64,000 nt of DNA from an uncultured Treponema sp. (GCF_946187725.1 NZ_CAMHSK010000003.1:1-64000), one strand, 5' to 3'. Numbered from the stretch's first letter, positions 47,648 through 58,303 are shown. Numbers and translations are program-made. Notes: a model not told the origin generated them from the letters alone.

Positions 47648-48673
47648 ATGGGTGAAAAGATACTCGAATTCCTTTCCAAACAGAAAACGCTGCTTTTTTT
47701 AATAATGTGCCTCATGGTACATGCATTTAACGCTGTTCTTTTCTATTGCATCGGCTTGTTTCCTTTTTCAGTTTTGAATGTTTTCAGCACGATTTTCTAT
47801 GCAACAGTTTTACTTTGTTTCAAAAAAAATACTGATTTTTACATTGTCTTCACATATTTTGAAATTATCACTTTTTCATTTATAAGCGAACTTTTTTCAG
47901 GCGGAGCTTTCTGCTATATTTTCTATGTTGTCGGAATGATTTCCGTGGTTTTCTATCTTCTTCCGCCCAAAAAACGAATGAAGCATCTTTTTCAGTGGAT
48001 TGGAATCATTTATGCGATTGCAATTTATCTTGTTTACATGAAGCAAATCTGTCTTTTCCCGGAATACGCTCAAATCGTTGATTCTTACAAGGGAAAAATC
48101 GGTTTTCTGAATCTTGGCATAACACTTTTCACTTTGTTCTATATTTCAAATCTTTACTTCTTTGAAATGAATGCGGCTAGTGATACGCTTACTTACTGCT
48201 CGAACCATGATTTGATGACTGGTCTTTTTAACCGTCGTTTTTTTGAGCATATCATGCAGCGCAACAAGACAGAAAATGAAAATGATTACACGATTGCAAT
48301 TTTCGATATAGATGATTTCAAAAAGGTCAATGACACTTACGGTCATCAGGCGGGCGACTGCGTTTTAAAAACGGTGAGTGAAATCCTTGAAGACAATTCC
48401 CAGCAAGATTATGTTACGGTCAGATGGGGCGGAGAGGAATTCATACTTTACATGCCTCAGACTTCTGAAAATGAAGCCTATAATCATCTTGAAAAATTAT
48501 GCAATAAAATCCGCAGTACTACAGTTGAATATGATGAGCACAAAATTAGAGTCACTGTTACGGTCGGAATGTGCACCGGAAGTGACCTTACAGACTATGA
48601 AAATGTAATCCGTCAGGCCGACGACAAACTTTACTACGGCAAGCGCAACGGAAAAAATTGTGTCGTAAGGTAA
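47648..48673 (+). CDS. membrane diguanylate cyclase (GGDEF)
   Basis: DDFKKVNDTYGHQAGDCVL; RWGGEEFILYMP; ATG 47648 with gggag RBS. Confidence 0.92.
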   Translation: MGEKILEFLSKQKTLLFLIMCLMVHAFNAVLFYCIGLFPFSVLNVFSTIFYATVLLCFKKNTDFYIVFTYFEIITFSFISELFSGGAFCYIFYVVGMISVVFYLLPPKKRMKHLFQWIGIIYAIAIYLVYMKQICLFPEYAQIVDSYKGKIGFLNLGITLFTLFYISNLYFFEMNAASDTLTYCSNHDLMTGLFNRRFFEHIMQRNKTENENDYTIAIFDIDDFKKVNDTYGHQAGDCVLKTVSEILEDNSQQDYVTVRWGGEEFILYMPQTSENEAYNHLEKLCNKIRSTTVEYDEHKIRVTVTVGMCTGSDLTDYENVIRQADDKLYYGKRNGKNCVVR

Positions 48674-48749
48674 TTGTTTATTCCGAATAAACTCTCATTA
48701 TCAGATAGATTTTTATGACCGTTTCAAATATACTTGATTGGAATTGTAT

Positions 48750-49751
48750 ATGGCAGATACGGTAAAATTTTCTTCTTCACAGCTAGAATCTTCTCTTTCG
48801 TCTTTTTCGTCAAAAGGAATCACTGAATTCACATTGCAGGACAAGCAGATTCTTTCTCATAAGGGCAAATTGCTTCATTTTTTGCAGGTTTTCCAGAAAG
48901 AGGCGGGAGATGTTTTCCTGACTTTGCCTGTTTCGGCGAACGTTCTTGATATGGACGTGTGCAAGGCCTGTGCCGAGCTTTATTGTACGCTTGAAATTCC
49001 TTTTTCGGGGCTCAGCAAGGGCGGCTCTTATCTTTTTGACAAAAAATTCTTTTCCCGCCGCTCGGATATGCTCAATACTTTGGGGCTTGTCTTTGGCTTT
49101 GACATGGATTTTGCTTGTGTGCCCGGCGATTCGGTAAAATCTTTCCGCGACAGACTTGATTTTGCGCTTTCACTTTACCCGAACCACATTGATTTTCCGC
49201 AGATTGATTCCCAGAACGAAGCAAATTCTTCTATTAAAATGCCTAAACCGACGGCGACTTTCTCTACTCAGGACATAAAGATGACGAAGGAGACGGCCTT
49301 TGCGGCTTCTACTTTTTACAGCTATGGAAGGGCGGTCACATGGTTTCTGGCAGTTCTTGCCCCGCTCAAAATGACTCCTTCAAAATTCTTCCAGGATTTT
49401 GCTGAGTGGCAGAACCACAATAACTTTTCGCTTTCTTCTGGCTGGAAACCTGAACAGGCAAAGCACACCGAAATCGAAAAAATGCAGCTCGCCTTCTTAA
49501 AGTTCAAATATGAAGAAAAAAACAAACCGCAGCTTTTTGAGGTAGTGAGCAATGTCGTTCGCCTGAACGGTGCTTTTTCCCGCTGTTTCGGTGAGGGCGA
49601 GGAAAGCCGGCTTGATTTATCCTACAATCCGGATGAGCTTCTTTCGGGTGCCGCAATGGACATTCAGGGCTTTTTCGACAATTCCTTCATGGAAAACAGC
49701 ACGGTCAAAGTCTTCATGGGGAAAGAAGATGTCGACTGGCGGTATTGCTAG
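48750..49751 (+). CDS. hypothetical protein resembling a radical-SAM barrel without the cluster motif
   Basis: GFDMDFACVPGDSVKSFRDRLDFALSLYPNHIDFPQI resembles radical SAM 'D.iyGLPGdt.esF..tldf'; no CxxxCxxC found. Confidence 0.55.
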   Translation: MADTVKFSSSQLESSLSSFSSKGITEFTLQDKQILSHKGKLLHFLQVFQKEAGDVFLTLPVSANVLDMDVCKACAELYCTLEIPFSGLSKGGSYLFDKKFFSRRSDMLNTLGLVFGFDMDFACVPGDSVKSFRDRLDFALSLYPNHIDFPQIDSQNEANSSIKMPKPTATFSTQDIKMTKETAFAASTFYSYGRAVTWFLAVLAPLKMTPSKFFQDFAEWQNHNNFSLSSGWKPEQAKHTEIEKMQLAFLKFKYEEKNKPQLFEVVSNVVRLNGAFSRCFGEGEESRLDLSYNPDELLSGAAMDIQGFFDNSFMENSTVKVFMGKEDVDWRYC

Positions 49752-49851
49752 AAATTCAAAAAAAAATCTATTTATCATCTTTTTTTTCTTGACGATTTTT
49801 GATAGATTTTACTATCTTTATTCATAAGAAAAGAATATTCAGGAAGTAATC

Positions 49852-50499
49852 ATGAAACACGAAAAACATGAACAAACCGAAGAAAATGTAAACGAGTCTG
49901 AGCAGAAAGCAACTGAGCAGACTTCAGAAAAAGCAGAAGAGGGCGCTTCTCAGGCTTCTGAATCTGCTGAAAAATCGGAAAGTTCTGAAGAGTCAAAAGA
50001 TTCCAAAGAATCTGCCGAAGCACCAAAAGAAAAGACCCCGGAAGAGCGGATTGCAGAACTTGAAAAAGAAAATGCTGACCTTAAAGATCAGCTCTTGCGT
50101 CGCGCTGCAGACTTCGACAACTACCGTAAGCGCATGATGCAGGAAAAACAGGATGCATTTGATTACGGCAATGCAAATCTCCTCAAAGACTTGCTTGATT
50201 CACTCGACAACTTTGACCGTACCCTTGATGCCGCAAAAGATGCAAAGGATGCAAAATCAATTGCTGACGGAATCCGTATGATTAACAAATCGCTCGTTAG
50301 CATGCTTGAAAATAAATACAATCTCGTCGCATTCGGAAAAGAGGGCGATGCTTTTGATCCTGATTTGCACGAGGCAATCGGTATGCAGGAAGGCAAAGTC
50401 AAAAAAGAAGAACTTGCCGCAGTCTATCTTAAAGGCTACAAACTCAAAGACAGGGTTATCCGCCACGCAAAAGTCATGGTGGTTAAGCCGGCTGAGTAA
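49852..50499 (+). CDS. grpE: GrpE nucleotide exchange factor
   Basis: LLRRAADFDNYRKRMMQEKQDA; HEAIGMQEG. Confidence 0.94.
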   Translation: MKHEKHEQTEENVNESEQKATEQTSEKAEEGASQASESAEKSESSEESKDSKESAEAPKEKTPEERIAELEKENADLKDQLLRRAADFDNYRKRMMQEKQDAFDYGNANLLKDLLDSLDNFDRTLDAAKDAKDAKSIADGIRMINKSLVSMLENKYNLVAFGKEGDAFDPDLHEAIGMQEGKVKKEELAAVYLKGYKLKDRVIRHAKVMVVKPAE

Positions 50500-50532
50500 A
50501 AATCGTAAATAATACTATAGGAGAACATAAAA

Positions 50533-52479
50533 ATGGGAAAGATTATTGGTATTGACTTGGGTACTACAAACTCTTGTGTTTCTGTAATGGAAAACGGTGA
50601 ACCAGTTGTTATTCAGAACTCTGAAGGTTTCCGCACAACTCCATCTATCGTTGGTTTTACTGCAAAAGGCGACCGTGTTGTAGGTCTTCCTGCTAAAAAC
50701 CAGATGGTCACAAACCCAAAAAACACAGTTTATTCTGTAAAACGACTTATCGGCCACAGATATTCAGAACTTTCTGGCGAAGCTACAAAACTTCCTTATG
50801 CAATCAAAGATAACGGTCAGGATGTCCGCGTTGAGGTTACGGAGAACGGCTCTAAAAAAGAGTTCAGCCCTCAGGAAATCTCAGCTTTCATCCTGCAGAA
50901 GATGAAGAAAACCGCTGAAGATTATCTTGGTCAGGAAGTCACAGAAGCCGTAATCACAGTTCCTGCTTACTTCAACGACTCTCAGCGTCAGGCTACAAAA
51001 GATGCCGGTAAAATCGCAGGTCTCGATGTAAAACGAATCATCAACGAACCGACTGCCGCAGCTCTTGCTTTCGGTTTTAACAAAGACCAGTCAAAAGAAA
51101 AGACAATCGCTGTTTATGACTTGGGTGGTGGTACATTCGATATTTCTATCCTTGAGCTTGCTGACGGCGTATTCGAAGTTAAATCAACAAACGGTGATAC
51201 TCACCTTGGTGGTGACGACTGGGACCGTGCTATCGTAAACTGGCTCATCGCAGGCTTCAAAGCTGACACAGGTATCGATTTGAGCGGAGACGCAATGGCT
51301 CTCCAGCGACTTCGTGATGAAGCAGAAAAAGCAAAAATCGCTCTTTCAAATCAGACAACTGTAGACATCAATCTTCCATTCATCACAGCTGATGCAACAG
51401 GACCAAAACACTTGCAGAGAAGCCTTTCTCGTGCAGAATTTGAAAAAATGACAGATGACCTCTTCGAGCGCACAAAGGAACCTTGTCGAAAGGCTCTCGC
51501 TGATGCAGGCATCTCAACAAGCGACATCGATGAAGTTCTCCTCGTTGGTGGTTCTTCACGAATGCCAAAAGTTCAGGAAATCGTAAAATCAATCTTCGGG
51601 AAAGAAGGTTCACGCGCTGTTAACCCGGATGAAGCTGTTGCAATCGGTGCAGCCGTTCAGGGCGGCGTTCTCCAGGGCGATGTAAAAGACATCCTCTTGC
51701 TCGATGTAACTCCACTTTCACTTGGTATCGAGACAATGGGCGGCGTTATGACAAAACTCATCGCTCGCAACACCACTATTCCTACAAAGAAGAGCCAGGT
51801 CTTCTCAACAGCAGCCGACGGACAGACAGCAGTTTCTATCCATGTCCTGCAGGGTGAGCGTGAGATGGCAAGCCAGAACCGCACTTTGGGCAATTTTGAC
51901 CTGGTCGGAATCCCTGCCGCTCCTCGTGGTGTTCCACAGATTGAAGTTACATTCGATATCGACGCAAACGGTATCGTCCATGTTTCTGCAAAAGACTTGG
52001 GAACAGGCAAAGAGCAGCACATCCAGATTACTTCTTCAAGCGGCTTGAGCGAAGAAGAAATCAACCGCATGGTAAAAGATGCTGAGGCAAACGCTGAGGC
52101 AGATAAAAAACAGCGTGAAGCAATCGATGTTAAGAATGAGGCAGACAGCCTTGTTTACCAGACAGAAAAGAGCATGAAAGAGCTTGGGGACAAAGTTAAG
52201 GGTGCTGACAAACAGGCAATTGATGATGCTGTTGCAGCCCTCAAAAAGGCTCTGGAAGGCGGAAATACAGAAGACATCAAGGCAAAAACAGAGGCTTTGA
52301 AGAACGCTTCATACAAAATTGCCGAAGAAGTCTACAAACAGCAGGGTGCAGCTGGTGCACAGCCGGGCGCTGACCCGAATGCACAGGCTGGTGCTGATGC
52401 CGGAAATGCTGGTGATGCCAATGGCGGCAGCAAATTCGACAAAGGCAGTGCCGACGATGTAGAGTACGAAGTACACTAA
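50533..52479 (+). CDS. dnaK: chaperone DnaK
   Basis: [29 protein letters not shown]; full length. Confidence 0.98.
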   Translation: MGKIIGIDLGTTNSCVSVMENGEPVVIQNSEGFRTTPSIVGFTAKGDRVVGLPAKNQMVTNPKNTVYSVKRLIGHRYSELSGEATKLPYAIKDNGQDVRVEVTENGSKKEFSPQEISAFILQKMKKTAEDYLGQEVTEAVITVPAYFNDSQRQATKDAGKIAGLDVKRIINEPTAAALAFGFNKDQSKEKTIAVYDLGGGTFDISILELADGVFEVKSTNGDTHLGGDDWDRAIVNWLIAGFKADTGIDLSGDAMALQRLRDEAEKAKIALSNQTTVDINLPFITADATGPKHLQRSLSRAEFEKMTDDLFERTKEPCRKALADAGISTSDIDEVLLVGGSSRMPKVQEIVKSIFGKEGSRAVNPDEAVAIGAAVQGGVLQGDVKDILLLDVTPLSLGIETMGGVMTKLIARNTTIPTKKSQVFSTAADGQTAVSIHVLQGEREMASQNRTLGNFDLVGIPAAPRGVPQIEVTFDIDANGIVHVSAKDLGTGKEQHIQITSSSGLSEEEINRMVKDAEANAEADKKQREAIDVKNEADSLVYQTEKSMKELGDKVKGADKQAIDDAVAALKKALEGGNTEDIKAKTEALKNASYKIAEEVYKQQGAAGAQPGADPNAQAGADAGNAGDANGGSKFDKGSADDVEYEVH

Positions 52480-52481
52480 TA

Positions 52482-52509
52482 CCAAAAAATACATCCTTGT
52501 ATTTTTTGG
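52482..52509 (+). terminator. hairpin after dnaK
   Basis: CCAAAAAATACA-tcct-TGTATTTTTTGG, 12-bp perfect stem. Confidence 0.6.
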
Positions 52510-52515
52510 CATAAC

Positions 52516-52555
52516 GAGAAAATTCTGTTCAACTAACGGCAAACAGAATTTTCTC
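52516..52555. repeat. 14-bp perfect inverted repeat between dnaK and dnaJ
   Basis: GAGAAAATTCTGTT / AACAGAATTTTCTC. Confidence 0.85.
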
Positions 52556-52624
52556 TCTTTGCTTCTACCCTGCCTCGTGCAGGGCATTCTTGTGTTGTAA
52601 CGAAATTATTTACGGAACAAAATC

Positions 52625-53776
52625 ATGGCTGGAAAAAGAGATTATTACGAAGTTTTAGGAATTCAGAAAAACGCTACTGAGGATGAAATTAAAAAGGCTT
52701 ACCGAAAGCTTGCTGTCAAGTATCATCCTGACCGAAATCCAGGGAATAAAGAGGCAGAAGAAAAGTTTAAGGAAGCCACTGAAGCGTATGAGATTCTTTC
52801 TGATGACCAGAAGCGTCCTATTTATGACCAGTATGGTTTTGCCGGCCTTGACGGAATGGGTGGCATGGGCGGCGGCGGTGGCGCTCAGTATTCACGCGCG
52901 TTCCATGACTTTTCAGACTTGTTTGGTGGAATGGGGGGCGGTGGCTTCTCAGACATTTTTGAGAATATCTTTGGTGGCGGTGGACGCTCTTCGCGCAGAA
53001 GACCGGATGAGCCGAGCCAGGGACAGAGCCTTCGCTACGATCTTAATATTTCTTTCAAAGATGCTGTTTACGGAACAAAAGCCGAAATCACATTCCAGCA
53101 TAATGAATCTTGTACTGAATGCCATGGAACAGGCGGTGCAAAAGGTGCAAAACGAAAGCCTTGTCCGACTTGTGGCGGTGCAGGTCAGGTTCGTCGTCAG
53201 GCAGGTTTTTTTGCAGTTCAGCAGACTTGTCCTGCCTGTGGTGGTGCCGGAACAAAAATCGACAATCCTTGTAAAAAATGCCGTGGTACAGGTTTTGAGA
53301 CTGTCACCAAAAAAATGTCTCTTACAATTCCCGCTGGCGTTGATGACGGAAAGCGAATCGCAATTCCGCGCATGGGCGATGCCGGTTCGAACGGCGGTCC
53401 GGCAGGTGATTTGATTGTCGTTCTTCATGTCGAGCAACACGAATATTTTGAGCGTGATGGCCGTGACTTGTATTGTGCGGTTCCTGTCACATTTGCTCAA
53501 GCTGCTTTGGGTGTTTCGCTTGACATTACATCTTTGGATGGCAAAAAAATCAAATTCGCGCTTCCAGCTGGAACTACAAACGGTAAGCTCTACAAAATCA
53601 AGGGGGAAGGCGTTCCTTATGCAGATTCCCGCAAAGGCGATTTGTATGTCAAAATTATCGTGCAGATTCCGACCCGCCTTACAAGCGAGCAGAAAAAACT
53701 CATGGAAGAATTCGCCCGCATTGAGAACGCAACAACATCTCCAAGCTGTGTGCCGCTGGCAAGCCTGAGCAGATAA
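52625..53776 (+). CDS. dnaJ: chaperone DnaJ
   Basis: J domain [35 protein letters not shown]; four CxxCxGxG repeats. Confidence 0.97.
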   Translation: MAGKRDYYEVLGIQKNATEDEIKKAYRKLAVKYHPDRNPGNKEAEEKFKEATEAYEILSDDQKRPIYDQYGFAGLDGMGGMGGGGGAQYSRAFHDFSDLFGGMGGGGFSDIFENIFGGGGRSSRRRPDEPSQGQSLRYDLNISFKDAVYGTKAEITFQHNESCTECHGTGGAKGAKRKPCPTCGGAGQVRRQAGFFAVQQTCPACGGAGTKIDNPCKKCRGTGFETVTKKMSLTIPAGVDDGKRIAIPRMGDAGSNGGPAGDLIVVLHVEQHEYFERDGRDLYCAVPVTFAQAALGVSLDITSLDGKKIKFALPAGTTNGKLYKIKGEGVPYADSRKGDLYVKIIVQIPTRLTSEQKKLMEEFARIENATTSPSCVPLASLSR

Positions 53777-53793
53777 GATAAGTTTATTATCAC

Positions 53794-53830
53794 AAACTGA
53801 CGAATATGTTTTTCGTCAGTTTTTTTTTAC
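53794..53830 (+). terminator. Rho-independent terminator of dnaJ
   Basis: AAACTGACGAA-tatgttt-TTCGTCAGTTT then T-run. Confidence 0.9.
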
Positions 53831-53859
53831 TTGACTTTGAATAATATATTACATAAATT
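53831..53859 (+). promoter_or_regulatory. sigma70-like promoter for 53881
   Basis: TTGACT - 17 nt - TAAATT, followed by RBS aaggaggag at 53866. Confidence 0.6.
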
Positions 53860-53880
53860 TATTTTAAGGAGGAGATTCTG

Positions 53881-54345
53881 ATGTTATATTTTTCAATTCC
53901 GTATGAAATACAAACAGTCGTCAAAAAAGAGTCTTCTCTTACAGGAAAATCAGTCAGAAAAATTCTGATTGAAAAACTATGGGGAGAGACAATTGAAAAA
54001 AACTTTTCCCCAGCTTTGCGTGCGAATCTTTCAAAACTCGAGGAAATCAAAGCTCTAAGAAAAAACTGGAATGGTAACAATTCGAAACCCATTTCAAAAA
54101 AAATTATAAAGAAAGCAAAGACTTTAATCATAGATTTGGAAAAACAACCTCAGATTTTTCCGACAGCGAACGACTCGATTCAGATTGAATATGACGGAGA
54201 AAATAATTCTTATCTTGAGCTTCAGATTACGAAAAAGAATAAACTTTCATATTATAAGGTAGACAAAAACGGCGTTGAGTCTACGGGATTTATTCGTTTC
54301 TCTCCTGTAGAATTGAACAATCTTGTAGGGGTGTTTTATGAATAA
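53881..54345 (+). CDS. conserved hypothetical, first gene of a two-gene overlapping module
   Basis: Strong promoter/RBS; ALRKNWNGNNSKPISKKIIKKAKTLIIDLEKQPQIFPTANDSIQIEYDG; 8-nt overlap with next ORF. Confidence 0.7.
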   Translation: MLYFSIPYEIQTVVKKESSLTGKSVRKILIEKLWGETIEKNFSPALRANLSKLEEIKALRKNWNGNNSKPISKKIIKKAKTLIIDLEKQPQIFPTANDSIQIEYDGENNSYLELQITKKNKLSYYKVDKNGVESTGFIRFSPVELNNLVGVFYE

Positions 54346-54670
54346 TACTTTCAACGATGCAGAGCTTTTATACAGAGCCGTTTATCCGCCGGAAATGAGT
54401 AAAATGTTTTGGAAAGATGGAAATCATGTTTCATCCGCAGCATTTCTTGATAAAAACGGACTTTCGGTTGAAAGGGGAAATTTCAGAACAGATAATGATG
54501 TTATAAATGAAATGAAAAAATTTTTTATCGGTAAAATAGTTTCTGTTTCTGTAAAACTCTGTAGAAATATTAATGCGTCTGTTTTATACAAGCCCACAAA
54601 AAGAAGCCTTTTTCATTCAGTGATAAAATTATTGTTCTTTCCCCCTCTCAGAGAAGATATTTGGCAATGA
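54338..54670 (+). CDS. conserved hypothetical, second gene of the module
   Basis: LYRAVYPPEMSKMFWKDGNHVSSAAFLDKNGLSVERG; overlap suggests translational coupling. Confidence 0.65.
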   Translation: MNNTFNDAELLYRAVYPPEMSKMFWKDGNHVSSAAFLDKNGLSVERGNFRTDNDVINEMKKFFIGKIVSVSVKLCRNINASVLYKPTKRSLFHSVIKLLFFPPLREDIWQ

Positions 54671-54783
54671 ATTGTAAAGTCGTTTATTGATTATTTTAGA
54701 CTAAATGGGCTTCTGTTGAAAACTTACAGATGATACTTTATAATTATTTTAATATAAGCGAAGGTTTATATTTTAGGGTAAAA

Positions 54784-56175
54784 ATGTTCTGTAAGTATTG
54801 TGGAAAAGAATTAGCTAATAATGTGAAATTTTGCTCAAAATGTGGCGGGAAACTTGTTTCTGAATTAAATGCCGTTGAAACAAAAATTAATGAAGCTACA
54901 GACAAATCTGACGAAGTCAAAGAAATAAAGTTTTGTAAATACTGCGGAAAACAATTGTCTGCAACAGCACAATTTTGCTCAAAATGTGGAAAACAACCTT
55001 CACCAATTTTAAATACGCAAATTGAAGATAAAAGTGAGAGTCCGAAAACACTCTCTGCAAAAACAGAGATAAATCAGATTCAAAAGAATTTGAATACAAC
55101 TGAGCATCCACAACAAAAACAGGAAGAGTCAGAAAATACTTCTATAAAGCTAAATGACAACGAAAAGCCTGAAACAGAAAAAGATTTCGATGTAACTCAA
55201 AAAATTGAAAAATTTTCCATTAGAAATCTGTTCGTTCAAGTTTTTAAATCTCATACACCAAAAGAAAGAGATGAGATTTTGAAAGCTGGTATTGTTTCAA
55301 ATGAAAATCTAGAAATCAAAAATGAAAGTTTCCAGCCCTGGCTTTATTCTCGTGTGTTCTTGATTTTGCTTGCAGTGTTTGGCGTTTTTGAAATCGGGCT
55401 TCTCAGTTTCCATAACTCAAATTTAATGCCGGCTGTAATGCTGATAGGTTCTTTGATGATTCCTTTTTCGCTTCTTACGATGTATTTTGAATTGAATGTT
55501 TATAAAGACATCAGCTTCTATAAAGTAATAGGTATCTTTCTTTTAGGCGGAGCCACTTCACTTTTGTTTACATTATTCTTGTATGCGATATTTCCAAGTG
55601 GGGAGAATTATGATTTTGCACATGCTTCTTTAATAAGTGTTGTTGAAGAAATAGGAAAAGCCTGCATTGTGATGATGTTGATAACTCGTAACAAAAATTA
55701 CACGGTTCTTCATGGACTTTTGATTGGCGGAGCAATTGGTTGTGGATTCGCAGTTTTTGAGAGTGCAGGTTATGCTTTCAATGTTTTCTTGGACGCTCAC
55801 GATTGGAATACTCGTGCAAATATGGTCAATGAATATCTTCCATGGTACTACCAATATCAATATGCGGATTCAATTGCTGAAATGAATTTCAACATTTTCT
55901 TGCGTTCTATTCTTTCGTTCGGCGGACACACAGCTTGGGCAGCGATAACAGGAGCGTCATTCGCCAAAGAAAAAACACTGAATTTTAATTTTATAAAGAT
56001 GTTCGCCGTCTGTTTTATTCTTCATGCGATTTGGGACACAAACACTCCAGCGGCTTATTTCAAGTTAATTATGCTTTGTATTGTAGCATGGGTTGTAATA
56101 GTATGGCAGATTTCGAAATTTGTGGATGAGAACTTTGTGGGGGAAGAAGGAAGTAAAAATGGGGAGGGTGAATAA
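54784..56175 (+). CDS. PrsW-family intramembrane metalloprotease with two N-terminal zinc ribbons
   Basis: MFCKYCGKELANNVKFCSKCG and KFCKYCGKQLSATAQFCSKCG; PrsW motifs VEEIGK, FAVFESAGY, GGHTAWAA, HAIWD. Confidence 0.85.
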   Translation: MFCKYCGKELANNVKFCSKCGGKLVSELNAVETKINEATDKSDEVKEIKFCKYCGKQLSATAQFCSKCGKQPSPILNTQIEDKSESPKTLSAKTEINQIQKNLNTTEHPQQKQEESENTSIKLNDNEKPETEKDFDVTQKIEKFSIRNLFVQVFKSHTPKERDEILKAGIVSNENLEIKNESFQPWLYSRVFLILLAVFGVFEIGLLSFHNSNLMPAVMLIGSLMIPFSLLTMYFELNVYKDISFYKVIGIFLLGGATSLLFTLFLYAIFPSGENYDFAHASLISVVEEIGKACIVMMLITRNKNYTVLHGLLIGGAIGCGFAVFESAGYAFNVFLDAHDWNTRANMVNEYLPWYYQYQYADSIAEMNFNIFLRSILSFGGHTAWAAITGASFAKEKTLNFNFIKMFAVCFILHAIWDTNTPAAYFKLIMLCIVAWVVIVWQISKFVDENFVGEEGSKNGEGE

Positions 56176-56177
56176 AA

Positions 56178-56918
56178 ATGAGTAATTGTTTTAATGATGA
56201 TGAATACTTTGAAAAAGTTTTTGACTCGGCTAAAAACAGAATTGATTCATCCGATTATAAAAAAATAGAAAAAGCGTTTGAATTAGCTCATGATGTCCGT
56301 AAATTTGAAATTGAATTGTTTTGGAAACGCGGAACTTATTTTTGGGCTTTTATTTTGGCTTCGTTTACAGCGTATTTCATGCTCTTTGAAAAAATACTTG
56401 GAGATAAATGTCTTACACTTTGTACACTAATACGATTTCCATCTTTATCAAAAATTCTCCTTTTACTTCTTTCTTGCATGTGTTTTATATTCTGTATTTC
56501 ATGGGTTCTCATAAATAAAGGTTCTAAGTTTTGGCAGAAAAACTGGGAAGCCCATATTGATGTAATGGAAGATTTGTTTTCAGGAAAATTGTATAAAACG
56601 ATTCTGAATACTGAAACGGATGAATTTGATAAGTCTGCATTAAGAAAGTCTGCTTATGACTATTCTGTTACGAAGATTACAACTGTGACTTCAATAATTT
56701 TGATGGTTGTTTCTGCTGTTTTAAGTATATTTCATTTTATACTTTTATTTTTAAATAAAAGATTTTGTCAATTTGTCCAAAATAACGAACAAATATTTGC
56801 TAAAATCTTAGGAATTTTAATCAGTGCCTTAATTTTATTCTGTATTTATAAGTTGAAAGCTTGTAAAGGAAATCTTGAAGAAAAACAAAAACAAGGAAAA
56901 TGGCGACAAAGAAAATAA
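56178..56918 (+). CDS. multi-pass membrane protein (RipA-like octameric membrane protein family suspected)
   Basis: EIELFWKRGTYFWAFILASFTAYF...GSKFWQKNWEAHIDVMEDLFSGKLYKTIL; helix layout. Confidence 0.55.
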   Translation: MSNCFNDDEYFEKVFDSAKNRIDSSDYKKIEKAFELAHDVRKFEIELFWKRGTYFWAFILASFTAYFMLFEKILGDKCLTLCTLIRFPSLSKILLLLLSCMCFIFCISWVLINKGSKFWQKNWEAHIDVMEDLFSGKLYKTILNTETDEFDKSALRKSAYDYSVTKITTVTSIILMVVSAVLSIFHFILLFLNKRFCQFVQNNEQIFAKILGILISALILFCIYKLKACKGNLEEKQKQGKWRQRK

Positions 56919-56936
56919 ATAGAAAGGGAGATAAGT

Positions 56937-58259
56937 ATGTTTTGTGTAAATTGTGGAAACAAATTAGATGACGATGCAGTTTTCTGTACGAATTGCGGGA
57001 AAAAACTAACAGCTGATGTCTCAAAAGAAGAAATCAGGTTCTGTATAAATTGCGGAAGCAAACTGGACGAAGATTCTGCATTTTGTTCGAACTGTGGGAA
57101 AAAGATTGAATTCAATGGTGTTTTTTCTACAGAAACAATACCAGACTCCTCAAAAATAGAGGCAACTCAAGAAAAGACAGAAAATGATATTCCAATAATT
57201 GCAGCATCTGAGAATTCATGCGAAGACAACCCTAAAACGATAGAAGAAATGAAAACTGGGGAAAATATACAATTAGGTGCTCTAGAAACTAAAACTTCTC
57301 CATTAGTAAATTTTGCAAACGACAAAACAATCGAAGAAAAAGCTGTAGCAACAAAAATCGACAAAATGGAAGACACTTCCGAAGTTACCTATCAAAAATC
57401 AGAAGTTCCTAACGATAAAAATGAACAATTAATTTCTGATGCACAGGTTTCCAAAAAAGGAAGTACAAAACAGGATATTCCAAATAAGGCTGAATCTATA
57501 AAGGAAAACATTCCAAAGACTTCTACTGAGGAAAAAGGAAGTTCTACATTTGCAATAGTTTTGATTATTGGTTTTATATTATCTTTAATTTTGGCATTTT
57601 TTATAGAAACAAGTAAAAATACTAAAAACAATAATTCAGCAGCTGAATATAATACAGGACTTAAAGTGGGCGATGTTATTCAAGAAAACGGAACTCCAAT
57701 TGCTGTGATTTTTAAGAAAGCATCAGGTGGACAACCAGCATTGGGTGTAGCATTAAGACAAAGTGATTCATTACAGTGGGCTAGCTGTCATTATGATTTT
57801 GAACCAGGTTATAGCAAAACAACTGTCTCTCAAGGATATGACAAAAGCATAAGAGGATTGCAAAATTTAACTGATGGACATGATGGTTATAAAATATTAT
57901 GTAATTCTGTGAATGATTGGCAAAAAAAAGGAAGCTATCCAGCTTTTGAGTATGCAGAGAATTATTCTGCGGGGAGTTTTACAGATTGGTATTTGCCGAC
58001 AGCTAATGAATTGTATTTTCTATATATAAATTTGGAAAAAGTGAACCAATCTCTTATGCAATGTGGCGGAAAAAAAATAAAAATCGTCCCCGGAAATATT
58101 TTTTATTGGACTTGCAACCAAGTAGAAAATACATCTTGGGCAGCTGTTTGTACGGATTTTTGTTATAGCATTGATTCCTCAAGGCAGAATGTCGGCGGAT
58201 GTAATCAGAAAGGTGGTGGATTTACAGTTCTTCCAATTCACAGAGTGTATGAAAAATAA
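56937..58259 (+). CDS. zinc-ribbon, TM, DUF1566-like C-terminal protein
   Basis: Two Cx2C...Cx2C ribbons (FCVNCGNKLDDDAVFCTNCG; FCINCGSKLDEDSAFCSNCG), one TM, C-term TDWYLPTANELYFLYINLEKVN. Confidence 0.8.
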   Translation: MFCVNCGNKLDDDAVFCTNCGKKLTADVSKEEIRFCINCGSKLDEDSAFCSNCGKKIEFNGVFSTETIPDSSKIEATQEKTENDIPIIAASENSCEDNPKTIEEMKTGENIQLGALETKTSPLVNFANDKTIEEKAVATKIDKMEDTSEVTYQKSEVPNDKNEQLISDAQVSKKGSTKQDIPNKAESIKENIPKTSTEEKGSSTFAIVLIIGFILSLILAFFIETSKNTKNNNSAAEYNTGLKVGDVIQENGTPIAVIFKKASGGQPALGVALRQSDSLQWASCHYDFEPGYSKTTVSQGYDKSIRGLQNLTDGHDGYKILCNSVNDWQKKGSYPAFEYAENYSAGSFTDWYLPTANELYFLYINLEKVNQSLMQCGGKKIKIVPGNIFYWTCNQVENTSWAAVCTDFCYSIDSSRQNVGGCNQKGGGFTVLPIHRVYEK

Positions 58260-58303
58260 AGATGATAATCAAAATGGATTGCAAAAAATATGGTAAAAAA
58301 TAA

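Noticed and set aside
49750-49851. CIRCE element upstream of grpE
   Set aside because: No TTAGCACTC-N9-GAGTGCTAA-like inverted repeat found by eye.
52683-53414. 243-aa ORF in another frame of dnaJ
   Set aside because: Frame-shadow of dnaJ; low-complexity translation, no recognisable domain.
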